A DNA stretch of 64,000 nt. It comes from Spirometra erinaceieuropaei. Its lineage: Eukaryota; Platyhelminthes; Cestoda; Diphyllobothriidea; Diphyllobothriidae. Each line of letters begins with the position of its first letter. Positions within the stretch are counted from its first letter, which is position 1. The stretch is taken from the NCBI GenBank assembly GCA_902702965.1, contig CACRXP010000022.1:45977-109976 (forward strand), in the 5' to 3' direction. The translations under genes and the position numbers were made by a program. Positions 10,943 to 22,973 of this stretch are shown piece by piece. The notes beneath the pieces are model-generated. The model ran no database searches and was not told the origin of the DNA. It saw nothing but the letters and a program-made list of their open reading frames with translations.

Positions 10943-12240
10943 GTGAGGTGGACATAGGTAATGCCATCTCCGACATCCCCGTCCGGTCTCAAGACTCGAA
11001 GGTGAGAGTCTTATTTCGTGAATAAAGTGACTTAAATTTACATCTCACAGTGGCTACCATGGATGCGACAACTATGTTGGTTTGTAGATGTAACTACACC
11101 CAGTATAAGTTTTATCGTAAGGACAAGTCTATTTCCAGTCGCATGAAATTTGCAATGTACAGCGGGTATTCGCACGGCGATAGGCCATCCACGTTGCGAA
11201 GTGAGGCACCGTTCTATAAGCGAGAACAGTTATTGGCCGATTTACTCTTGAAATGTCTGCTTCCCTCCCAGTCTGTCTGGGTGTCATGACAAAATGGTGC
11301 ATAGATGGCAAATCAGTTCTCGCGAGTCCTCCCCGTCATAGACTATTCTGCCGGTAGGAAACCGGCAAGTATCAGACGGCACCAAGGCCTACGTAATGAA
11401 GGTATTGAAGAAAAATTTGGTGCGAAAACCAGATAACGGACGATCTCCCTAGCGGCGAGCTAACCGATTTTGGGAGGGGCATGTGGAATAAGTATGCTTC
11501 AAATACCATTAATATTCCTTTGCAGATGTGTTCGCAGGTTGGCATCGGATTCAGATGATGATGACGACGACCTATGTCGTCCGAGGTAGTTAAATAGTTG
11601 GTCAACGTCACCCGAATACTCCAGTGAGCGCAATTACCACAGATAATTCGAAGGCTAAAAACGAACGAAAATGCATTGCATATCTTCTTCTGTCGTCAAA
11701 CAGGCCGAATCAAACTACACCGGCCACCTCATTTGAGTGAACGAGTTTTATAAATTATTGCTAAAGGCTGCAAACGAAAACGCCGGCATATGTTTCCATG
11801 TCAGTTACCGAAAACTTATGTTGTCAGCAGGAGGAAGAGAAGAAAGCTGATGGGAAAGTTCTGGTGGTGTTCCTTAAACAAGACCGTGGACAGTCCCGTT
11901 ACGAAGTAATTAGGAAAAGGGACAATTATCTGTGTGAAAAGATGCTTGCTTTGAACAGCTAGTTTAGGCAACACTGAAGTTTGCTGTCAGTGCATTGGAG
12001 AGAAACATCACCGCTGCCATCGTTAGCTTCTCTCGATTTGTTTGCTACTAAGTAAGGTCAAAGCCTCAGAAGACTACGTTTGCCGGCCAAGTACAGAGAC
12101 TGGGCGTGCTGTGAGGACGAAATCTCATGGTTCTCAGACTGGGCCCACCGTTTTGCCAGATCTTCTGCTGCGGGAGAGGGTAGATCTATAGAAAAGTGGT
12201 CTTTCGTTGGCCGCTCACTGTTAGGCAACATCAACGGTAG
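10943..12240. other. No clear gene
   Basis: An open frame at 11050-11289 (+) starts with an ATG, but it has no recognised motif and no splice-linked partner. The rest is unremarkable, except for a fragment near 11790-11830 related to the palindrome at 774-848. Confidence 0.35.
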
Positions 12241-12284
12241 GTTTTATTTCTGTCTTTAAATATGCACAGATTCCATTTGCTAAG

Positions 12285-12960
12285 ATGGACAACTGCAGTA
12301 ATCTTCTTAAATGGATCAAGAATTTCCTCGTCGGCCGGTCCCTAATTGTCAGCGCGGAGCAACAACAATCAAGGCTTACAGTCATAGGGAGTGAAGTCCA
12401 ACAAGACTCAATGCTCAGACCGATCCTCTTTCTCTCGCTTATTGATGATCGTGTTGATGAGTTTTACTGTGATTTTAAGGTCTCAGATTGAATATGCTAT
12501 CCAAACTTGGAGACCATGGACGCCGCAGGATTGTAATTTGCTTAAAAGGGTGCAGAGAAGAGCCAAAAATTAGTAAGAGGTCAAAGTAAACTGCCTTACG
12601 TGACCCGCCTGAATAACCATAATCCCTATTCTCTGAGTTATAGGCAGTTGCGCGAAGATTTGATACAAACTTTCCGTATCGAGCTAGGCTTGGACTGCAC
12701 CCTCCGGTGCGACGACTTTGTCCAACATGCTACTACAAATAACCTCCGGGAAATCCATTCAAACAATGTGTTTCCAAAAGAAGATTGGGTGTGAGAAAGT
12801 ATTTTTTCTCCAACTGCGTCGTTGAACCGCGGAAGAACATGCTTGAGGCGATTTTAATGTCTTAATCTGTGGAGACATTAAAATATCGGCTTGATAGACT
12901 TATGTTGCGCCAACAAGCGAACTATGTGACTTTATAACTATAAAAAACCAGTGTCCTATG
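12285..12960 (+). mobile_element. CR1-like LINE, heavily decayed fragment
   Basis: Frame pieces in + orientation match the reverse transcriptase of the CR1 element at 53137-58072. The first (from 12285) has NLLKWIKNFLVGR and continues to PILFLSLIDD. The second (about 12486-12570) has EYAIQTWRPW and LKRVQRRAK. The third (from 12600) has LSYRQLREDLIQTFRI and a terminal segment with TTNLR. Roughly 300 codons between the first two are missing, including the FADD active site, and several frameshifts are present. It is non-functional and older than the copy at 53137. Confidence 0.75.
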
Positions 12961-14890
12961 TAAATCGATGTTCGTACTCACCTGTTGCTGGAATTATTTA
13001 TGTTGTTGCTATTTTTTAGATTTTTGTGTACAAATAGGGAGTTCAAAGGTGTAGGCGTACTTCTCTCAAATACACTGTATACTGATTCCGTTTTAGAAAT
13101 CGCGATATTGTGATGGTTCGATGAATAGGGATTAATTGGCTTCGTAGGTCGAAGAACCGACATGGGAGCCATCGAAATGTAGGCGAAAGATGCAGAAGGT
13201 ATGAAATTGTCATCTAGATTTTCACCGGCATTCCTACACTCATTCTCACCTATGAGCGCGATAAATTAACTGAAAAATTGACATATATACGATGTAGGCT
13301 ATTAGCCTAATACATACAATTGCCGTAATTACAAGCACACATTATGAATAAATCCGACGGCAAACGCATTAAGCATGCCTTACCAATGGTTTCCGCCTTT
13401 AGCAGGAAACGCCAGTGACCAGCGGAAGTGAGCTTTGCTATTGAGCTCCTAAGCCCTCTAAAGTGGCATGGCCGGGAACCTCATGCCTGTATGCTTTTGT
13501 CCCCGTATGGCTTGCTTATACTCAATGACCATCTTTTCTCACAGTCATATGTCCAATTTCCTATGTCTCCCAATGCTGTTGGTGTCCCATGGTACGTTTA
13601 TTTGCGTACAAAACCAGCTCATTATCGTTGGGTTTTTTGAACTGACGCATATGATTTCGGTATGACACATTTTAGAATACTGGGTAGCTTAAGAGGTTGT
13701 AATGAGTGCACTCTAGACTACAAACGAGAGACCGCAATAGTTGGTAAACAACGAAAAAAGCGTACCTTCCTTGCTCATTATTTTTCTTGTGGCCAGATCA
13801 GACGGGGCTTTCACGTTGAGTGCCCTGTCGTATTCACGTCTTGCCATTCTGAAAAACCGTGGCCAGAAGTGACTTGTGTTGGCAGGTGTGCATATACCAA
13901 AAGGAAATAGGATCCTGAGAGATGGATGCCTGAGCATAAGAACCCTGTTTCCGAGTACGAAGACAAAATAGGACAAATCACATTTAGTTAAGGAAAATGC
14001 TAATTTGTGCGATGGGTAGTTTGAAATGTACTGATGGAGTTAAAATATCAAATACAGTAAACCTCATGAGGTTTTATCGACAGTATGAGTACCTCGTGAA
14101 GTCTGAATTTCGGCAGCTAGTTTTCTTAAAATATGGGACCAGTGTCGGTACTGCGGTCTCATAATGGCTTCTTATTGATTTACGTGCGGTCCGCAGCTTC
14201 TAATGTGATAAATTGTCAGTCCGGTTCCTGAAATTTCAAATAGCTGGGGTTCGCGATGCCGTGTTCCATGCTGATATTTGGTACCCCGTTGCGTGCGCAT
14301 TTTTCTTCGGAAACTAACACGCTGTGTGGACTCATCCACTGTCGAATCAGCTAGATTTGATTGGAGGCGATTCAGTTGGGGACTCTTTGAAATAAGTCTT
14401 TCCTCTTAGTTACCGCAAAATGCGCAAACTCCTTCACAGTAACAAGCTCTATTTGTTTTTGTTAATCCCCCTCGTCCTGCATATGTAACAACACATTCGT
14501 ATATAAGTAGCTCAGAAAATCAGGAAAAGTTGGTTCTTTTTCGTTCAGCATAGGACATGTGTAAGTAAATGAAGCATATAAGGTCGTCACATGTTCTGCA
14601 TGGTTTTGAGACCCAAATAGCATTAAATAGCTACCTGATGCACTCTTATCGCGTAAATCATGCGATTGGGCTATCTCATCGCCTGATTGGACGGCGGGTT
14701 TATCGATTTCCCACAATCATTGGCTGGCGCGCTTGAGCTATCAATGATCCAACGCCGCATGCTCGCCGCCATTATTGTGTGCGTATTGCGTGTGGCGTGC
14801 GCTATCAGGTGCTCTCCGCTTCTCTCTGTTATACCCTTATTGGATTTTATTAACCCGTCTGTTTTTATGTTTGAAATGCGCACTAATTAG
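12961..14890. other. No recognisable gene
   Basis: Short open frames only. The 5' exon(s) and promoter of the spliced gene that follows may lie here, since an acceptor at 14889-14890 implies an upstream exon, but I could not identify it. Confidence 0.35.
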
Positions 14891-15710
14891 GCGGCATGTG
14901 AAGAAGAAGATCAAGGAAATCTCAAGAGAAATAGATGCAGAAGTGGATCTGCTGTTTGGCGATAGCAAACATTATCGAGCGGACTGTTCAGACCGGGAGT
15001 CGTCCGCTGGTAACTCAGTGGACGTTGGAAGAGGGAGTCATAGCCCACCATCGTCATCGTTAGGTGATTTAGCATCTACAGACGGTATCGCTTGGGCGGA
15101 CACTATCATCCATAATGATGACGTGTCACTAAGTGAACGCATAAGGACAAGACTGCGTGATTGGAGAGGAAGGATGATGACTTTACAGGTCAGGATACTC
15201 GCCGACAGCCCGCCCGGGAAGCTCGGAGGCCGCCTTCCATACCAACCCGCTAAGGCGGCCCATTTCTATTAAGTCTGACTTCCTGGAGGTCAACAGTAGA
15301 CTGCATGACCCTCAGGTCAAGTTTCAACTGGTAAGGCTTGTTGGATTTTATAACTTTCATAGACGAAATTCCTAGTATGCCTCGGTGGACGTAACACCGA
15401 TGATTTCGTGAAGAGGGTATTATATGACCTCTTTGACGACGAGGCTACCATACATATTAACTTCAGGGAAATGAAAACTAAGGAAGGCCTGTGTGGTTCA
15501 CAGGTGTATGATGTGATAAAGGGTAGGCCCTTGCTTATATGTAACTATGCATGTCAAATAGACGTTTACACAGCATGGAACAGAGGAGAGAGGCTGGACG
15601 TTTACGAACTCGAGGCTGCCTTCACAAGGAGGCTGAGGAGATCTCTTGACGCCCTACGAAAGCGACGTTCTCAGTCCGATTCCATTTTGAATTACTCTGA
15701 TGGTTGGTGA
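14891..15710 (+). CDS. Spliced gene (3' part), DUF4806-like C-terminal domain
   Basis: Three exons join in phase: 14891-15188 (1+99 codons), 15274-15330 (19 codons) and 15363-15710. Introns are 85 nt and 32 nt, both GT-AG. The first exon begins after an ATTAG acceptor with RRHVKKKIKEISREIDAEVD, passes through an acidic serine-rich stretch, and has a short basic helix SERIRTRLRDWRGRM. The last has GGRNTDDFVKRVLYDLF then KTKEGLCGSQVYDVIKG, which resembles the DUF4806/BEN-like module (hydrophobic helix, GxKG-like turn, helix). Such modules often occur in transposon-encoded invertebrate proteins. The first exon frame has no ATG in a plausible place, so the 5' end is missing. The function is not known; a DNA-associated role is inference only. 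Confidence 0.6.
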
Positions 15711-15806
15711 AACCAAACTCTTAATGCACCTACTTGGTATAGAACCGTCCTCGTCCCGGCCGCGTGAGGAGTGATGCTGATAATTTCAGTATTTTATATT
15801 TTCATA

Positions 15807-15812
15807 ATAAAT
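15807..15812 (+). promoter_or_regulatory. Polyadenylation signal AATAAA
   Basis: A canonical AATAAA lies 97 nt after the stop codon of the spliced gene ending at 15710, a reasonable 3'UTR length. It supports 15710 as the true end of that gene. Confidence 0.5.
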
Positions 15813-15992
15813 CCTTATTTCTTCTGCATCATAACGCTTTCAATCAACTTTCTTGGGGAGGGGGGGAGATGGGAGGAGGAGGTTAAGTAGTACGTATGCT
15901 AATAGATCGAATGGGAGGTGCGGAAAAGAGCATTCGTAGTTGCTAAAACGGAAAAGTCGAAAAGGAAAGGCGTCCCGCAGCTGCATAGCGCG

Positions 15993-16006
15993 TATCGCGA
16001 CTTTTC
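15993..16006. repeat. Target site duplication of the CR1 fragment (left)
   Basis: The 14-nt TATCGCGACTTTTC is repeated exactly at 17017-17030 and brackets the CR1 fragment, as expected for target-primed insertion. Confidence 0.8.
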
Positions 16007-17016
16007 GCCGTGCAGTTCAGTTCAGTTCAGTTTATTGAGGGAAATAGGCTTAAGCCTTTAAGCACCCTATTCGCAACGTAAAAAATGTGTGGTATACAGA
16101 TAAATGTTCTGGGCTGAAATAGTTCCAACACGCCCATAATGGTAGGACAAAACGAGAACGAGTTAAAGGGGGTGAGTTCTACTTCACACCGCTCTTGGTC
16201 ATTTCGGAACATAAATATGTCCAGATTCTTTTTAAAACTCTGTATAGATGATGACATCACAACATCTGCTGGAAGTGCATTCCATGGTTTGACCACTCGA
16301 ACAGAGAAGGAGAACTTCCGCACATCCAGCCTTGCCTGCTGAGTTCGCAGTTTTAGCGGGTGTCCTCGGAGGTTGGTCGTGGTAGCAAATTCAAAAAAGC
16401 CCTCGAAGGCCAGACTGCAATCCAACCCCTTTGCAATGCGGAAGGCTTCCAAGAGATCCCCGCAAAGTTGCCTGTAACTCAAAGGAAAGAGGTTTAGATT
16501 TACTAGGCGGGCTGCATAAGGAAAGGAGCTTTGACCCCTAACCATCTTCATGATTCTCCTCTGGACTCGTTCGAGGAAGTTTTGATCCTCAACTGCTCAC
16601 GGCCTCCAGCCTTGTATGCCGTACTCCAAATGCGGCCGGAAGAATGTTCCGAATGTCTTTGAGAAAACATCTTCGTCAAAGTCCATAAATGCACGCTTGA
16701 TGGCGTATTGTACGGACATTGCGGCTTTTGCCACTCTCGAGCAGTGGGCGGATAGCTTTATGGAACTGGTCGTCAGCACACCGAGGTCCTTTTGGGCTTC
16801 GACCCCTTTTAAGGCTGCACCGCCCAGAAAGTAGTCTCTTGAGCTGGCGGATCTGGCTGTGTTGCCTAGCCGAAGTATGCTACATTTGGCAACGTTGAAC
16901 CGCAGGAGCCAATGGTTTGACCACTCCTCCAACCGATTCAGGTTCATCTGCAGTCTGTCTTTGCCGTTGTTTCCATAACAACCATATGGACAAAGTCCGC
17001 TATAAATAGGTCGTAC
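16007..17016 (-). mobile_element. CR1 LINE, 5'-truncated copy
   Basis: The minus strand encodes the C-terminal third of a CR1 reverse transcriptase. Frame 16597-17046 has LLRFNVAKCSILRLGN, RDYFLGGAAL, HLEYGIQGWRP and then a stop; frame 16027-16551 has KMVRGQSSFPYAARLVNLN, LSYRQLCGDLLEAFRI and VRVVKPWNALPADVV. The 3' end is AATAAA directly followed by about three CTGAA units. Exact 14-nt target duplications (15993-16006 and 17017-17030) delimit the insertion at roughly 1.01 kb, typical 5' truncation. It is close in sequence to the full-length copy at 53137-58072. Confidence 0.9.
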
Positions 17017-17030
17017 TATCGCGACTTTTC
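17017..17030. repeat. Target site duplication of the CR1 fragment (right)
   Basis: Exact repeat of 15993-16006. Confidence 0.8.
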
Positions 17031-18710
17031 CACAGCTTGGCGCCAACGTCTTGCTTTGGAACTGCTACTAGGGGAGACGAATGCTCCTGCATGTAAACAC
17101 TGAGTAGACTAACTATTTGTTTTCCCCATCCTTCCCAACAGCTCTCCCCATAACTTTAAAGAAACCGTTGGCAATTAGAGCGCTGACACCGCCAAATTAC
17201 TCTATCCTCTCACATTCTCCCTTCGCATGTTTTCGCTCTCCATTCTTCGCAGAGAAGTACTCGGGGTCATATTAACGCGTAAGATTTAGACCACCGATTT
17301 GCTTAGAGTTAACCCTAATCAGTATTTAACTCTGAAATATCGGGGTCCCACACCATTTGTCGGTCTTACACTGGGCCCGCCACTATCTAGTGTAATGTCC
17401 TGCGTAGTCGGGTGGGGGGGAGGGGGTCAGGCTGAGAATCACTTGAATCCGTATATAACTTCCGTTTCTTAATCACAGAATGCGGTCCGTGGGAGTACTT
17501 GCCCAAAGTATCCATCACACAGGCATTCGCACACAGACACTCGAGAAAGTGATGAGAATTAGACAACGGGAGGAAAATGCAAGTAGTTTATTGAAATGCG
17601 AGAGGCAACGCCTAATTGGATACTGATACTATAACCAAGTTGGCAGACACGGAACAATAACGAACAATGGAAAAATAGTCAGGAACGTCAATATTGGGAA
17701 TTCTGTGGGTACAAGTATAAACGCAAAACATGCGATGTGGTAAACGGAGAGAAGTAACAAATCTGCAAAACTACGTTGGTACAAATATAAAAGGAAACGG
17801 ATAGGTGGGAGAATATCGAAGGTTGAACTCATCGAGTTGACGGCCGTCGATGGTGGTCCGCATGCGATCAAGTATCACAGTCGATCTACAAAAGAGTGAT
17901 CACCGAATAAAACAAAGGGGTTTCTGTCCCTAGGTTCTGCTGGGGTTTTACACTAGCACCCACAGGCGCGCTACAATGACGTTTCGTCCTCACTCGCTGA
18001 CTTATCTTTAACGTTTAATAATACCCTGTGTATAAATCTAACCTACTCCCCCATATCCCTTCGAGATGGAACTTTTCACCGAAATACTTTCTTAAGAATG
18101 AAAAAGATTTTTCACTGCTTTGTTCGTTCCTCACCATTTATGCTAAAAACCCGTTATTTTAAATTTATTAGTATAATAATCATTATCATAAACGATATAT
18201 GCGAAAGCACAAATCGCCGGCGGACGTGAACATATTGACGTACCTTACATTCTGAGATTTCTAGGTTCTACCGTCCACCTGACACCTCGAAGAGACTATT
18301 ACTGTCTACATAATATTATGACAACCCTAGTAGCAAACTATATCGAGTAGATATCTATTTATCGCGATTCATATACCGACTGGATATTTATTTTGTCGAA
18401 AAAATAGGTATCTATGAGATATCGATTCATCGAGATACTACGCCGTCGGCGATAAGGGTGCGGAAGTAATATGCTACGCGTGGAATCGTTTGCTTAACCC
18501 AATGCCCCTTTCTACCGTCCATCCATTCCTTTTCGTGTGTTTATTCGTCGCCCCCGTTTACCCAGAGGTACGTTGAAGACGGTTATTGTGGAATACGTTC
18601 ATTTAAAAATTAAATAAATAAATATGTACATAGCCTTGCTAAACCCCTTCTGTGATCACTGTGTTCACGCAGGCGGGGAATCGGTTGAAGGTCCAGGGAT
18701 ACTGTTTACA
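17031..18710. other. No recognisable gene
   Basis: Contains a short G-rich run near 17413-17428 and small open frames without motifs. I see nothing that supports a gene. Confidence 0.4.
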
Positions 18711-18813
18711 AGTTCAGTTCAGTTTATTGAGGGAAATAGGCGTAAGCGTTTGAGTGCCCTATTTGCAACGTGAAAAAATGTGTGGTATACAGATAAATGT
18801 TCTGGGCTAATTA
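18711..18813 (-). mobile_element. CR1 LINE, very short 3' end
   Basis: About 100 bp identical in layout to the 3' ends at 16007 and 53137: CTGAA repeats, AATAAA, then GAGGGAAATAGG on the + strand, and further the GTGTGGTATACAGAT segment. Only the 3'UTR is present. The minus-strand frame to 19084 runs on into unrelated DNA and is not an element protein. Confidence 0.85.
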
Positions 18814-21800
18814 GTTCTTGATAAACGGCATTCAATTTACCACTCTCATCTCGGTTAACTTGTGACTTGTTTCCCCGTTGGAACCAGCTGTCCAGCGACC
18901 TTTTCAGGCGCTTGGTACTTACTGACTGAAGGTCAGACAACTTTACGCATGCACTGGTATTCCACGCGCCTAAGACTTCTGCATGTTGTAGGATTTTAAG
19001 CAACGGCAAACTTGCCAAGTATAACCTCATACAGTTCCGAACTGCTGAGGCTGTCTTTTGTCTGTCTGCCTTTGAAAGTACCATACAAGTTTATTTCGTC
19101 GTCGAAGACAGCGAACAATGTTTGTTTGACGAATTGATCTATATTATGCCCTCCAAGCTAGGAACGAAGTCTAACGCAATAGGGTGTGATTAATTGGGCT
19201 GCATACCAGCTGGTTTCTGAATCCATTGTACCGAAATTGAACATTCAAACTGCGAAACTCGGCACCCGAACGTATTTGATGATCAAGCGGGTTCGTCGGC
19301 AGCTAAGAAGCAACCTGTCCCGAAGTTTTAGCCCGCTGATTCTACGTAGAATCATCGATTCCAACAGCCGATAACGTCCGAGTAGTTGGCGCACTGTTTC
19401 CATCAGAATTTCCAGCTTCATTGACTGTGCCAGCATGTGTTTACACATAAGCAGCAAGATGTCTTCCTGATTGATTTAGCATTAGCCGTCTTTGGATTGT
19501 GTCAGAAACTGCACACCAAAATTCAAAGTAAGCTCCTGGAATCGACCTCAAACCTATATTATTACTGGTTGAGTAACCGTGACGTGCAAAGAATCGCGAG
19601 CGTTCGTTCTCCACCCGTTTTTATTGTGTTGAATGCAATGCCTTGCCTCGCCTTCGATGGGATGCCAACAGGGACAATGTTGTGATGGAATTTAGTTTGT
19701 GGAGTCTTCGGACATACAATAAAACTCATAACGAGTCTTTGCATGTAACTACAATATCCCCACAACGTAGCTTTGAGAAAATTCTGCAAAACTATTGATA
19801 GCGCTAGCGTTGCAGTTGTAACGTCTTCAATGTTTGTAATAAAGTAGTAATCAGCTATTACGAGGAAAGAGTCGCTGAAATTGTAATTTAATTAATTGAG
19901 GCTATAACTCGACAAAACTGCTAGAAATGATCGTTTCTACGACTGACTACAATACTGCAATACAGTTGTAGACTGCCGCAACTGCAATACAGGCTAAAAA
20001 AAACCTGTAAGGGTTTGCTGAGAAACGATCAGCAAAATTATGGATGGAGCAGTTCCGTTATCCTAGTACCTTAGTGTGTACCGTTATTACTGTTACTAGA
20101 GCTATCGGCAAAACTGTCGAAATATCTACAAAATTATCTTTCTACGTTAACGCATAGCTGATTTTATCATAATGTGACCCAGCCATACAGCGTGTTTTAA
20201 GACATTCGTAATTCTACTCTACCTTCTTGTGTATACCCTTATCCCGGTTTTAACGCCTGTACCATTTAGTCATTTACACCCAACCACTTCATTCCTTACC
20301 GGCAGACTGTCCGAACAAAGAAATTCCTGGAATTAGAACGCGTTGTTCCTGAGACTGAATCGAATCCTTTACCTCGATATCTGGCTGAACGATGGAGGCA
20401 GCACCCTTGGCTTCTTCAGCGTTCTGTTCCTCTTTACTCGACTAACCAGCCTACGACAGTCTGAACGACCTTTTGTTGGCGTTTTACATCAAACACCTTA
20501 CACTTATTAAGGTGGAATTTGCGTTGCGCTCTGTCAACCTAAGCGTGTGATCCTTTAACTTTTTTAAACTCCGAGCTCCTTTCGCCTCTCTGGGATCGAC
20601 CGATAACTATGTTTGAGGGACTGCTCAAATGAATGGATAAAACGGTTCTTAATAGCAAGGCTGTGTCGGTCCGATATTTATCCGTTCGTCCAGATAGGGG
20701 TATTAACCAGATTTCTCGGTGTGATGATATCGAGAAAACAACGGAAGCAGTTCTCAGACCTTTAAATTAGGACCCTTAGTTACATGTACTGCCCGTACAC
20801 CACAGCAAACGGAACATTTACTACAAGCCCCCTTTATTGCCAACTTAGTGGCTTTCTCCTGTGATTGGATTACCCAAGGACTCCCTCTCCATAGGATTAA
20901 GGTAATGCATATGTGTTTTCGTTTGACGTCCGTTGACGTTTGCAGTTTGGAAACTGTTTTTAGGAGTAAAAGTGAAAATAAGCATGAACAATATCGGATC
21001 ATCATTATTAAGGGGAGGTCTGTCCGTCGTGGAATGGGATGGAGTCAGTGACGTCGTTGACGGTCGTGCTTGTTGTTCTTTAAGTTACCAGTAAATAGAG
21101 CGAAGGACAGAGTGAATATGCACCCCAAGAAAAGTGTTCTAGAAAGCCTATGCAGACGCTTTTCACAGTTGTCCAAGGACCTCTACAGACGCCTTGTAAA
21201 GGCGGATTCGATGGCTCTTAGACCCGCCTCCAGTGGCCTACTCAACTCTGCGTCTATATCATGAAGTCGGATTTGAGATTAGCAACGTACCTGTCATAAC
21301 ATCGTAATCGGCGGGTCTTTTGAGGCCTTCCTTCATACTAAACCCTTTGAAGTTGCTATGCTTCGTGATGCGCAATCGAAGATAGTGCAAAATATTCTGC
21401 GCTAGAAGTCCTCAGTATTCGGACCGTCAAGACAGGGGAGATAAGAAGTCTAAGGATAACAGTATGACATGGTAGCCTGTCAGCTGCTTCTAAGCTTTCG
21501 CGTCACTAAGTCGTACATTGAGCTGCAGGCGTTTGACTTTCGTACGCACAAGCGTATCGATACAATCCTGCGGCAGTTCGATAAAAGACTACAATAACTA
21601 GTGGTGTGCGTTCTACGGCAATTTCCAATGCGCGTGTACGCAAAAGCAAGTACATCCGACTCCGTAGTATCCGCGTCTGCCTGCGAGATATATCCTATGG
21701 GTGACGCAAGATTACAGATAAAGTGTGTGAGACTTCCGCCTGTCTGTTGTTATACGAGGCCCGTGGACGATGGGCGGCGTACGTTGCCAAAAGAGTAAAT

Positions 21801-22474
21801 GTACAGGGACGGGTAGTATTTTCGCAAAATTGTATTTGGTCTCAGTCGTCGTCTTTATTCCCTTAGGTTCTGTAAGAGGCGATATTTAAATGTCAAGCAC
21901 GATGAACTTGCACTCACTTTAGTCGTTTGTGGGATGTGCTGAGAGCCCTTTAGCCCTACACACGTCACTCCTCTACCAATTCGGTCACTAGGCCCACATT
22001 TCAAGTCGTGTGTCAATTGTATTTGCCCAAATGTACACTGCCTGTGCGAGTCATGGGAGTTTTTTTGCGAACCCGGCAACTTCACGTATACTCTACTCAG
22101 GTATCGGAGTTCACACAGAAAACTTATCGATTCTAGCCGTGAGCTTTTAGTCGTACAATTTCCTTTGATTCCCTCATAAAGGGGAGTTGTGTAGGAGCAC
22201 TGAGGAAACAAAAGCCAAATGACAACAAAAATATCTTAAAAAATCGTTTATAGACCGGATCTGTCCCTTAACACTGCGTATTGGACACTTTTGTTTTCAT
22301 TCCAGTGACTAATAGGGATTTCACCCAACTTTTGCGTTTAATCCGCATCTTCTTACCGTTCTTCAAACTCCCGGCGTCCTTGCTCCTGTTTTTGCGTCCC
22401 GTGTATTACTTACAATCCTGTTTCCATGTGGTTAATTAGTGTTTGGTCTTGACAGCCGAAATTCCTAGTATCAT
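18814..22474. other. No recognisable gene
   Basis: AT-rich intergenic DNA upstream of the transporter gene. Small open frames (for example 19186-19374, 20848-21051, 21855-22211) show no family motif. A promoter for the transporter presumably lies near the right end, but no specific element could be picked out. Confidence 0.4.
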
Positions 22475-22496
22475 TACATGTATAGTACATGTATAG
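22475..22496. repeat. Two copies of an 11-nt tandem unit
   Basis: TACATGTATAG occurs twice in succession, followed by TACA, just upstream of the first exon of the transporter. It is probably a chance or slippage product. Confidence 0.6.
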
Positions 22497-22532
22497 TACA
22501 TTTTCCTCATATGCTATTGTCATTTCATTCAC

Positions 22533-22973
22533 ATGAGATTCTCAAACCTGTTAACTGACTTCTTTGTAGATATCGGAATTGCCATTGTGCTAATGAATTT
22601 TCTTCGCGGTACTGTAAGTCTCGTGCGCAGTCGTTTCCTCCCTCGGCCTGCAAATGTAATTCTAGGCAGTCCTGCGAAGCCATCGTTTTCGAGGCAGTGC
22701 AAGGCACACCTTCAGAAGTACAAAATTACGTATGTGACTGTTACCCTTGGCGTCGCTGGCGCAGGCTTATTCAGCGCGGTCACTGTTCCAAAATTGGCGA
22801 TTAACTGTAAATTTCTCAAACCGATTCCCGTGTCTGCTGAAGTTCCTCCGCCTTCCCTTCCTACCAACAAAACTGTTTCTGATGAAACAGGCGACACCCA
22901 TAGCCCTCCTTCGATAAGGTGTGTATTTGCACTGACCTGGGCTGATCTGCCTTTCATTTTGATGGCACTTTTG
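22533..22973 (+). CDS. ABCB8: ABCB8-like exon 1: presequence and first membrane segment
   Basis: The ATG at 22533 opens the frame, but the one at 22593 fits better. After it come [19 protein letters not shown] and further Arg/Lys with no acidic residues for about 35 residues, as in a mitochondrial presequence. A hydrophobic segment ([14 protein letters not shown]) and a proline-rich linker follow. The exon ends at [15 protein letters not shown], the start of the first transporter helix. The residues before 22593 contain Asp and are hydrophobic, unlike a presequence. Confidence 0.75.

Noticed and set aside
18719..19084. 121-codon minus-strand frame ending in CR1 3'UTR
   Set aside because: Only the last 30 or so codons match the CR1 3' end, which is non-coding in the full element; the rest shows no motif.
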